Below, in pieces: positions 7,239 to 12,128 of a DNA stretch of 12,128 nucleotides. The notes under the pieces are model-generated. The model saw only the letters and a program-made list of their open reading frames with translations, had not been told where the DNA came from and did no database searches. This DNA comes from Gammaproteobacteria bacterium (GTDB lineage: Bacteria > Pseudomonadota > Gammaproteobacteria > DSM-16500): positions 1-12,128 of the forward strand of contig VFKI01000094.1 of assembly GCA_009885665.1 (NCBI GenBank), in the 5' to 3' direction. A program made the position numbers and the translations under genes. Within the stretch, counting starts at the first letter, position 1. Each line of letters starts with the position of its first letter.

Positions 7239-7314
7239 GTAGCTGTTCAGACACTCTCAAAAAACCGTTATTGCAAAGCGCCTCGCAATGACCGCCTGAA
7301 CAATTACTTTTTTT
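7239..7314 (+). terminator. Nested hairpin with T7 in the psd leader (attenuator candidate)
   Basis: GTAGCTGTTCAG (7239-7250) pairs with CTGAACAATTAC (7296-7307) at 11 of 12 positions, counting one G-U. Inside it GTTATTGC (7267-7274) pairs with GCAATGAC (7285-7292) around a 10-nt loop. Seven T residues (7308-7314) follow the outer stem directly. The structure lies between the psd promoter and the psd start, so it could act as an intrinsic terminator or attenuator. The inner part, read on the minus strand as GTCATTGCGAGGCGC, resembles the dispersed GTCATTGCGAG-type palindromic repeats of many bacteria, and the outer arms carry the end motif of the local repeat family. Confidence 0.45.
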
Positions 7315-7345
7315 ATTGTCCCTCCTTCATTTATTGAGCCTTGCC

Positions 7346-8215
7346 ATGCTAGATGTTTTGCGTATCACCTTACAATATTGCGCGCCACAACACACTTGCA
7401 CCTACTTAACCGGGCTGTTAGCCACCTGTCGTTGGAAATGGTTTAAAAACTGGGCTATTCGGCGCTTAATTCGTAAATATCACGTCAATTTGCAAGAAGC
7501 GGCTTCAACTGATTTGGCGGATTATCCGCATTTCAACAGCTTTTTTACGCGCCACCTTAAAGCCCATTTACGTCCCATTGCCGCAGCCAGCGATGCGATT
7601 GCTGCGCCAGCCGACAGCACCGTCAGCCAAACCGGCGCCATTCAACAAGGTCAAATTTTTCAAGCTAAAGGGTTTAACTATAGTACCGACAGTTTACTGG
7701 GCGGCGCACATGCGTGGGCTGAGCGCTTTTTACATGGCAGTTTTACCACTTTTTATTTGGCACCGCGCGACTATCACCGCGTACATATGCCCATTGATGG
7801 CACGCTACGTGAAACCATTTATATTCCCGGCCGTTTATTTTCTGTCAACCCACTCACCGCATCACACGTGCCCAATTTATTCGCGCGCAACGAACGGCTC
7901 GTTTGTTTATTTGATACAGCCGTCGGCGCCATGGCCGTGATTTTAGTAGGCGCAATGCTCGTCGGCAAAATTCGCGTGGTCTGGTCAGACAATATTGTCA
8001 GCAAACAAATCGAGCGGAAAACGTATACAACACCCATTGCATTGGCAAAAGGCGCTGAATTGGGACATTTTGAAATGGGCTCGACCGTCATCGTATTATT
8101 TGGCGAAAATGCTGCACATTGGACAGCCGAATTAACCGCCGGCAAAATTGTCAAAATGGGCGAAGCGGTAGGGAATATTGCTACCTGCGTCGATAGTAAC
8201 GCAGCCCTTTCTTAA
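7346..8215 (+). CDS. psd: Phosphatidylserine decarboxylase proenzyme
   Basis: This inner-membrane enzyme decarboxylates phosphatidylserine to phosphatidylethanolamine. It is made as a proenzyme that cleaves itself to produce a pyruvoyl group. The 289-residue protein aligns with E. coli Psd from the first residue (MLDVLRITLQY) and shows Asp90 in APAD, His147 in RDYHRVHMP, VPNLFARNER at 175-184, and the cleavage motif GST at 245-247 with Ser246 as the future pyruvoyl residue. The motif reads MGST rather than LGST, and PAD is followed by Ser instead of the usual Gly; both look tolerable. The ATG at 7346 is preferred over an in-frame TTG at 7316 because it matches the family N-terminus, although its Shine-Dalgarno (TTGAG) is weak. 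It lacks the long acidic tail of the E. coli protein. Its end overlaps the convergent membrane-protein gene by 35 bp. Confidence 0.96.
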   Translation: MLDVLRITLQYCAPQHTCTYLTGLLATCRWKWFKNWAIRRLIRKYHVNLQEAASTDLADYPHFNSFFTRHLKAHLRPIAAASDAIAAPADSTVSQTGAIQQGQIFQAKGFNYSTDSLLGGAHAWAERFLHGSFTTFYLAPRDYHRVHMPIDGTLRETIYIPGRLFSVNPLTASHVPNLFARNERLVCLFDTAVGAMAVILVGAMLVGKIRVVWSDNIVSKQIERKTYTTPIALAKGAELGHFEMGSTVIVLFGENAAHWTAELTAGKIVKMGEAVGNIATCVDSNAALS

Positions 8216-8474
8216 GCAATCCGCCCAACATCAATCCACCGACAGCTGCGCCAAATACCATCAAGGCGATATACACCGGCAACAGCACGACAGCAATAAG
8301 TTGAAAATGCTGCGTGATGCGTATCAACATATTCCAAACGGTGGTAATAGAAATAGGCATATTATTATCACGAAATAACAACAAACACACCAAACCCATC
8401 GCAGCTAATAAAAAAACCGCACTAATAATTTCCCAACAATCCCGCCGTTGCGTTTTATAATAATTCTGATCCAA
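8181..8474 (-). CDS. Small two-helix membrane protein, function unknown
   Basis: This 97-residue protein has a charged N-terminus (DQNYYKTQRRDCWE), two hydrophobic helices (about 17-33 and 58-86, the second long and Gly/Ala-rich) and a basic C-terminus LKKGLRYYRRR, so both ends probably face the cytoplasm. I do not recognise the family. The start is a TTG at 8474; no ATG is available in frame before residue 26, and AGGA lies 8 nt upstream. It follows ppa on the same strand after a 143-bp gap occupied by a large dyad structure whose downstream arm contains that AGGA, so translation may be controlled. The gene ends inside the 3' end of psd on the opposite strand. Confidence 0.65.
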   Translation of the reverse strand: MDQNYYKTQRRDCWEIISAVFLLAAMGLVCLLLFRDNNMPISITTVWNMLIRITQHFQLIAVVLLPVYIALMVFGAAVGGLMLGGLLKKGLRYYRRR

Positions 8475-8482
8475 ATGACATA

Positions 8483-8613
8483 TCCTAAAACGGTAATACT
8501 CCTAAACACACTAGATTCTCAGATAAGTAAATTAGAATGGCCTAGTGAAACATCACCACAAAAGCTAAAATACTTTACTGAGAAGTGATAGTATACAATT
8601 ACCGTCTTAAGGA
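8483..8613 (-). promoter_or_regulatory. Dyad-symmetric leader hiding a ribosome binding site
   Basis: On the minus-strand transcript, bases 8613-8598 (TCCTTAAGACGGTAAT) pair with 8497-8483 (ATTACCGTTTTAGGA) over 15 pairs with one bulged T and one G-U. The G-U becomes A-C on the other strand, so the helix is better on the transcribed strand. The downstream arm contains the AGGA Shine-Dalgarno of the membrane-protein gene. Inside, TTCTCAG (8584-8578) can pair with CTGAGAA (8522-8516), and CACTAG (8547-8542) with CTAGTG (8514-8509) as an alternative, interleaved helix. The upstream arm begins 4 nt after the ppa stop. It could be a cis-regulatory RNA or a small inverted-repeat element; I recognise no known class. 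Confidence 0.5.
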
Positions 8614-8617
8614 AAGA

Positions 8618-9145
8618 TTAACTTTTGACCCGCGCAACACTGGCTAAAATTTCTGCTCTGGCAGATTCAACATTTTCCCAACCCGCAATTTTCACCCACT
8701 TGCCTTTTTCCAAATCTTTATAATGCTGAAAAAAGTGCGCAATACGTGCAAGCAAATCTTCCCCCAAATCAGCTGGCTTTTGCACGTGGCTATATTGCGG
8801 CGTCAATTTATTGACGGGTACCGCAAGAATTTTAGCATCTTCACCCGATTCATCTGTCATGCGCAGCATACCTACTGGGCGACAGCGAATGACCACGCCG
8901 GGATATAAAGCAAATGGCGTTATCACCAACACATCCACTGGATCACCATCTAATGACAAAGTATGCGGCACAAAACCATAATTGCATGGATAACACATGC
9001 TAGTGCCGATAAAACGGTCAACCATCACCATGCCACTGCTTTTATCCACTTCATATTTAACAGGCGAAGCATTCGCTGCAATTTCAATCACGACATTGAT
9101 ATCGTCAGGGACATTTTCACCCACAGGTAATTGGCTAAAATTCAT
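8618..9145 (-). CDS. ppa: Inorganic pyrophosphatase
   Basis: This family I, magnesium-dependent cytoplasmic enzyme hydrolyses pyrophosphate to phosphate and so drives nucleic-acid, tRNA-charging and lipid synthesis. The 175 residues match E. coli Ppa (176) along the whole length: VVIEI, PVKYEVDK, DRF, YPCNYGFVPHT, the signature SLDGDPVDVLV with metal-binding Asp66, Asp68 and Asp71, ESGEDAK, and HYKDLEKGKWVK. All expected active-site residues are present. AAGGA lies 5 nt before the ATG. It follows trhO by 11 bp on the same strand, indicating an operon. Confidence 0.97.
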   Translation of the reverse strand: MNFSQLPVGENVPDDINVVIEIAANASPVKYEVDKSSGMVMVDRFIGTSMCYPCNYGFVPHTLSLDGDPVDVLVITPFALYPGVVIRCRPVGMLRMTDESGEDAKILAVPVNKLTPQYSHVQKPADLGEDLLARIAHFFQHYKDLEKGKWVKIAGWENVESARAEILASVARVKS

Positions 9146-9156
9146 ATTTTTCCTTA

Positions 9157-9879
9157 CTAATTGATTGATTCAAACTGTTTTGGGTTTAAGGCTCCACGCT
9201 CATCAAATACAAAACAATCGCCATGATAATGCGCGCCACCTTCTTTCGCAAAATAATTTAAAATACCGCCTTCTAATTGATAGACTTCATCAAATCCCGC
9301 CGCCAACATGACCAGCGCTGCTTTTTCGCAGCGCACGCCGCCAGTGCAATACATCACCACCGGCTTATCACGTGGTAAAGTCGGCAAAATTGCTGGAAAT
9401 TCACTGAAATCTTTTAATTTTGGATTAATGGCGCGATCAAATGCGCCGGCTTGGTATTCATAATCATTGCGTGTATCAACAATGGTGACTTCACGACCCT
9501 CGTCCAACCAACGACGAAATTCAGTGGGCGAAATAGCGGGAGCACGACATTGATTAGGATCAATGGCCGATTGGCGTAACGTGATAATTTCTTTTTTAAT
9601 CTTGACTTTCAAGCGCTGAAAAGGATAATCAAGCGATACACTGACATGAAAAAACATATCGACAAAACGCACATCCGCATTAAGATGCGCACGAAATAAA
9701 GCAATCGCATCAGCCGTACCCGCCAACATAACATTGATGCCTTCGGGACTCAGCAAAATCGTGCCTTTGAGGCCTTGCGCTTGGGCAAGTGTATATAATT
9801 GTGTGCGCAGCTCGGGCAGCGCTGCCAGTCGCACGAAGCGGTAGCCGGCAATATGCGTGATGGGTTTTGATGTTGTCAT
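9157..9879 (-). CDS. trhO: Rhodanese-domain tRNA uridine(34) hydroxylase
   Basis: This is a member of the YceA/TrhO family; TrhO forms 5-hydroxyuridine at tRNA position 34 using oxygen. The 240-residue protein has an N-terminal acylphosphatase-like domain (about 10-100, with GLKGTILLSPEGIN at 36-49) and a rhodanese domain (about 115-215) with VDTRNDYEY and the active-site loop CTGGVRCEKA, catalytic Cys178 and a second cysteine, Cys184. It ends soon after GDCFVFDERGAL and lacks the Cys-rich C-terminal extension of the 350-residue E. coli protein; shorter members of this form are known, so this is probably not a truncation. The ATG at 9879 has only a weak Shine-Dalgarno. It is the first gene of the trhO-ppa-membrane protein unit, diverging from hinT. 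Confidence 0.9.
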   Translation of the reverse strand: MTTSKPITHIAGYRFVRLAALPELRTQLYTLAQAQGLKGTILLSPEGINVMLAGTADAIALFRAHLNADVRFVDMFFHVSVSLDYPFQRLKVKIKKEIITLRQSAIDPNQCRAPAISPTEFRRWLDEGREVTIVDTRNDYEYQAGAFDRAINPKLKDFSEFPAILPTLPRDKPVVMYCTGGVRCEKAALVMLAAGFDEVYQLEGGILNYFAKEGGAHYHGDCFVFDERGALNPKQFESIN

Positions 9880-9905
9880 TTCTGCGTACTCAACAAGAGG
9901 CGTGC

Positions 9906-9934
9906 ACTTTACCTTGATAAGGGCTTGACGTCAA
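9906..9934 (-). promoter_or_regulatory. Candidate trhO-ppa promoter
   Basis: On the minus strand TTGACG (9929-9934) and TAAAGT (9906-9911) are 17 bp apart, five and four matches to consensus. The -35 hexamer is part of the palindrome TGACGTCA at 9926-9933, which also lies between the candidate elements of the divergent hinT promoter. Confidence 0.45.
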
Positions 9935-9942
9935 TTTAGTAT
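9914..9942 (+). promoter_or_regulatory. Candidate hinT promoter
   Basis: TTGATA (9914-9919) and TAGTAT (9937-9942) are 17 bp apart, five and four matches to consensus, giving a leader of about 75 nt. It overlaps the divergent trhO promoter almost completely, so the two should compete for polymerase. Confidence 0.4.
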
Positions 9943-10022
9943 AGCGTTTTCAGGTATCTACTACAAAAGATAGAGTAGAGGAACTGAGTACGCAGCACAC
10001 TGCATTAACGAGGAAACAGAGA

Positions 10023-10364
10023 ATGGACTGCCTATTTTGTAAAATCGCTGCCGGTACAATACCCGCCAAACAAATCTATCAAGACGATTTAGTCATCGCC
10101 TTCGATGATATTCAGCCCCAAGCTGCGCAGCATAAGCTCATCATTCCGCGTAAACACATCGCCACCCTAAATGACCTGAGCCCTAACGATACGCACCTGA
10201 TAGGTCACATGGTACAAACTGCCTCAAAATTAGCGAACGATATCGGCATTGCCCATGACGGCTATCGCCTCGTCATAAATTGCAATCCACATGGCGGCCA
10301 GGCCGTTTACCATATTCATGTGCACTTACTCGGCGGCCGTCAATTACACTGGCCACCGGGTTAA
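10023..10364 (+). CDS. hinT: Histidine-triad purine nucleoside phosphoramidase (HinT)
   Basis: This is a cytoplasmic HIT-superfamily enzyme that hydrolyses nucleoside phosphoramidates and adenylated lysine adducts. The 113 residues cover the full HinT length: CLFCKI at 3-8 with Cys3 and Cys6 as a probable zinc pair, IPAKQIYQDD, FDDIQPQA, HKLIIPRKHI, and the catalytic triad YHIHVHLLGGR with His97, His99 and His101. It ends in the HWPPG tail common in proteobacterial HinT. GAGGAAA lies 7 nt before the ATG. It is transcribed alone, divergent from trhO and convergent with the glycosyltransferase gene. Confidence 0.95.
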   Translation: MDCLFCKIAAGTIPAKQIYQDDLVIAFDDIQPQAAQHKLIIPRKHIATLNDLSPNDTHLIGHMVQTASKLANDIGIAHDGYRLVINCNPHGGQAVYHIHVHLLGGRQLHWPPG

Positions 10365-10407
10365 GGCGCTGTAAATAAATATGGTTATGTTATTTAGTTA
10401 CAGCGCC
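10365..10407. terminator. Shared hairpin between convergent hinT and glycosyltransferase genes
   Basis: GGCGCTGTAA (10365-10374) and TTACAGCGCC (10398-10407) form a perfect 10-bp stem, continued after one mismatch by TAAATA/TATTTA (10376-10381 with 10391-10396) around a 9-nt loop. It starts at the base after the hinT stop and ends at the last base of the opposing gene's stop, filling the whole gap. Neither side has a clear T tract, but its position suggests it ends or protects both transcripts. Confidence 0.55.
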
Positions 10408-11129
10408 TAAGACCAAAGATAGCGCAAAAAAACCGCGTAAATTCGCAGCGAATCTCGCAAAGGATTAAAATGCGAGCGCTTATTATTATCAATATAAATT
10501 TTTTGAATCGGCAGCTCACGAATCACCACTTGTGCGCGAATGGCATATAGCAACATTTCCAGCTCATATTCATATCGCGCAGCAGAAATTTGCAAAAGCG
10601 CGGGCAATAATGCGGCGGGAATAGCGCGCAGACCTGTTTGGGTATCACGCAATAATTTACCTGTTACCCAACGAAATACCTGTCGCGTCAAACGATTGCC
10701 GAACCGGCTACGCCACGGCACTCTGCCATCAGCGCCGTGTTCGCGCGCACCTAACCACAGCGCCGCCGGCGATTCACTAAAATGATCGGCGATTTTATAG
10801 ATATCCGCCACACAATGCTGACCATCCGCGTCTGCTGTCACAACGCCAGCCGTGGTATCGGCATCATGCAAAAGGTAATAGTTAAACGCCGTTTTAAGCG
10901 CCTGCCCTTTACCAAGATTCTTGACATGGCGCAGCAAAGTGACTTGCGGTAACGCAGCAACTGCCTTAAAAATATTCTGCGCGGCAGCAGAAGAACCATC
11001 GTCAACGATAATGATGCGACGCACGCGGCGCGCAGCGTCATGCGCCAATAACCCATTAATTAATTGTAATAATTGCTCATCCGGCTCGAAAGCGGGAATG
11101 ATCATTACCGGCGTTGATGTAGTCAGCAT
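10407..11129 (-). CDS. Family 2 glycosyltransferase (polyprenol-phosphate mannosyltransferase-like)
   Basis: This is a GT-A fold transferase that moves a sugar from a nucleotide-sugar donor. The 240-residue protein has the opening strand VMIIPAFEPDEQL (8-20), IIIVDDGSS (39-47) for the nucleotide, NLGKGQALKTAF (71-82), the metal-binding DADGQH at 100-105 (Asp100, Asp102), and DTQTGLRAIP (162-171), the acceptor-site signature seen in dolichol-phosphate mannose synthase-like proteins. There is no membrane segment, so it would act at the cytoplasmic face. Sugar and acceptor are unknown. The frame is open to 11204, but the ATG at 11129 begins just before the first conserved strand and 7 nt after the stop of the upstream gene, indicating an operon with translational coupling; its Shine-Dalgarno is weak. 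Confidence 0.9.
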   Translation of the reverse strand: MLTTSTPVMIIPAFEPDEQLLQLINGLLAHDAARRVRRIIIVDDGSSAAAQNIFKAVAALPQVTLLRHVKNLGKGQALKTAFNYYLLHDADTTAGVVTADADGQHCVADIYKIADHFSESPAALWLGAREHGADGRVPWRSRFGNRLTRQVFRWVTGKLLRDTQTGLRAIPAALLPALLQISAARYEYELEMLLYAIRAQVVIRELPIQKIYIDNNKRSHFNPLRDSLRIYAVFLRYLWS

Positions 11130-11136
11130 GAATATA

Positions 11137-12036
11137 TCAGCACTGCAATCTATTGCATGATTGAGATATTGCCAAGGGTGGCGACAGCGTAAGCGTGCCA
11201 ACATGCTGCCAAGCCGCGCTTTGGCTCACTAAACACATTAAAGCAGAAGGTGAGCTGATTTTCGAATCCAGCGGCAAACAACGCTCAGCCGACAAGAAAT
11301 AACTTGCGGGTGCTTCATTATCTTCGCCATCATGCCATATATGAAAACTAGAATAATACAGGCTTTTTTTTTCAACCGTTTTTTCAACTTTAAATAGACT
11401 TTTCTTATACGCCATATAGGCTTCATAACCAGGCAATCTCTCAACAGTATGCTTTTTTAAATGTTTTTCGGCGGCATATTTATCCGTAATGTGACAATAC
11501 CCTACACTATCTTGCTCCGGCACCTTATCACCCAACTCCGCCACCTGATAACACAGCGTGACAAATTGATCGGGGCGATACCCCTTATTACTTGGATTTT
11601 CTGCACGTCTAGCCGCGACTTTAACAACACGAAAAAAATTATGATGCTCAGCATAACTTTTTTTACTAGCCGCCAGTACTTCAGCACTGGTTTTATATTC
11701 ACTTTCAAGATTTTCCATAATTTTCTTACGTTCTTTGCTATAGGGGATATCAAGCCTAGCCCATTGCTGCGCCAAAGAAGCTGCCGCGCTAGCAAGTGCC
11801 GAATTTTTGCAGCGATACACTGTATAACTTTCATGCACCAGCTCAGAAAGATCAAGCGCTATAATTTTCCCTATTTTATTATCCGCACAGGCAACCTGAC
11901 ATCGCCCCTCTTTATCATCAACCTCCGTCACAAGCACAACTGATTCGACATAAGATTCCGTTCGCAGCGAATTATTCGTTGCATCCATAAAAAAAATGAG
12001 ATCACCTTTTTCTAATTCATTAATAGATATATTCAT
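11137..12036 (-). CDS. Uncharacterised protein, possibly a degenerate papain-like (NlpC/P60) fold
   Basis: I do not recognise this 299-residue protein with certainty. The N-terminus LEKGDLIFF (8-16), then VESVVLVTEV (30-39), then a helix ending WARLDIPYS (92-100), a long charged helix (about 101-132), and GYRPDQFVTLCYQVAEL (152-168) follow the order of circularly permuted NlpC/P60 (YiiX-like) amidases: GDhhF, SHhxhh, PYS, CSxFVxxxYQ. The expected catalytic His (near residue 32) and Cys (near 155) appear as Ser and Pro, so if the fold is right it may be inactive. There is no signal peptide or membrane segment. The C-terminal 100 residues are unassigned. The start has only a weak GGGA upstream. 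It lies immediately downstream of repeat copy B and is coupled to the glycosyltransferase gene. Confidence 0.7.
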   Translation of the reverse strand: MNISINELEKGDLIFFMDATNNSLRTESYVESVVLVTEVDDKEGRCQVACADNKIGKIIALDLSELVHESYTVYRCKNSALASAAASLAQQWARLDIPYSKERKKIMENLESEYKTSAEVLAASKKSYAEHHNFFRVVKVAARRAENPSNKGYRPDQFVTLCYQVAELGDKVPEQDSVGYCHITDKYAAEKHLKKHTVERLPGYEAYMAYKKSLFKVEKTVEKKSLYYSSFHIWHDGEDNEAPASYFLSAERCLPLDSKISSPSALMCLVSQSAAWQHVGTLTLSPPLAISQSCNRLQC

Positions 12037-12064
12037 AGGGTTATCCCAATTAGGCTCTGCGCAT

Positions 12065-12128
12065 GTAACTGTTCAGGTACCTTAGGCGAACGGCCATCTT
12101 TGGCCAATCTTTTACGAAAAATGGCTTC
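12065..12128 (-). repeat. Interspersed repeat element, copy B (cut by the window edge)
   Basis: Read on the minus strand, this block matches 7111-7174 at 61 of 64 bases, ending in the same CTGAACAGTTAC; similarity stops abruptly after that. The differences are two adjacent bases near its outer edge and one at the centre of the TGGTACC/AGGTACC segment. Its end motif lies 28 bp before the start codon of the 11137-12036 gene, pointing toward it, as copy A points toward psd. The element probably continues past the window edge. Confidence 0.8.

Larger units (their letters stand above)
9882..9995. repeat. 11-bp inverted repeat bracketing the trhO/hinT promoters
   Basis: CTGCGTACTCA at 9882-9892 recurs exactly as its reverse complement TGAGTACGCAG at 9985-9995, placed on either side of the two divergent promoters. 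The left copy lies 2 bp before the trhO ATG and the right copy 27 bp before the hinT ATG. It could be a pair of half-sites for a looping regulator, an RNA element, or the ends of a small repeat. Confidence 0.4.

Noticed and set aside
7316..7345. TTG at 7316 as the psd start
   Set aside because: The ten extra residues have no counterpart in Psd proteins, whereas the ATG at 7346 aligns with the family N-terminus.
9157..9879. trhO as a truncated pseudogene because it is about 110 residues shorter than the E. coli protein
   Set aside because: Both domains and the catalytic cysteine loop are complete, and it ends just after the conserved FDER segment, as shorter family members do.
11130..11204. 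Upstream extension of the glycosyltransferase to 11204
   Set aside because: It would overlap the preceding gene by 68 bp and adds 25 residues before the first conserved strand; the ATG at 11129 fits both the family and the gene spacing.
11461..11943. A 160-codon plus-strand open frame
   Set aside because: It is antisense to the 11137-12036 gene, has a composition skewed by the opposite frame and no domain; the minus-strand reading carries the better protein features.
1..12128. A defence island, CRISPR array, prophage or conjugative element
   Set aside because: No spaced direct repeats, nuclease, helicase, methylase, integrase, transposase or phage structural motif was seen; the genes are mostly housekeeping.

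Overview
The window looks like chromosomal DNA of a gammaproteobacterium. The phosphoglycerate kinase, PykA-type pyruvate kinase, phosphatidylserine decarboxylase and inorganic pyrophosphatase all follow the E. coli family patterns almost residue for residue, base composition is moderate, and a PAS/GGDEF/EAL regulator is present. A short disordered protein, a papain-like-fold protein and interspersed repeats would suit a host-associated lineage such as Legionellales, but that placement is inference. I see no phage, plasmid, integrase, transposase, tRNA, rRNA or CRISPR.

Layout: (1) 1-425, minus strand: a 26-bp perfect palindrome, a small zinc-finger gene, and upstream of it what may be the decayed 3' end of another gene. 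(2) 516-3816, plus strand: pgk and pykA overlap by 4 bp, followed by a secreted polysaccharide deacetylase; this is a lower-glycolysis operon with an envelope enzyme at its end. (3) 4038-4463, plus: an unrecognised, low-complexity, acidic/Ser-rich small protein. (4) 4570-6801, minus: a large REC-PAS-GGDEF-EAL cyclic-di-GMP protein. (5) 6802-7345: about 540 bp without a gene, holding a repeat element, a strong extended -10 promoter overlapped by a palindrome, and a nested hairpin ending in seven T residues in front of psd. (6) 7346-8215, plus: psd. (7) 8181-9879, minus: trhO, ppa and a small membrane protein in one apparent operon; the last gene is preceded by a 131-nt dyad-symmetric leader that would hide its ribosome binding site. 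(8) 10023-10364, plus: hinT, divergent from trhO and ending in a large hairpin shared with the next gene. (9) 10407-12036, minus: an uncharacterised papain-like-fold protein coupled to a family 2 glycosyltransferase. (10) 12065-12128: a second, inverted copy of part of the repeat seen upstream of psd.

Most genes are housekeeping: ATP-generating glycolysis, phosphatidylethanolamine synthesis, pyrophosphate removal, tRNA wobble-uridine hydroxylation and nucleotide-phosphoramidate hydrolysis. The less ordinary material is between genes: a repeat family whose end motif CTGAACAG(C/T)TAC recurs upstream of three different genes, and two candidate structured mRNA leaders (psd and the ppa-distal membrane gene). 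All structure calls were made by eye, without folding software or database searches.
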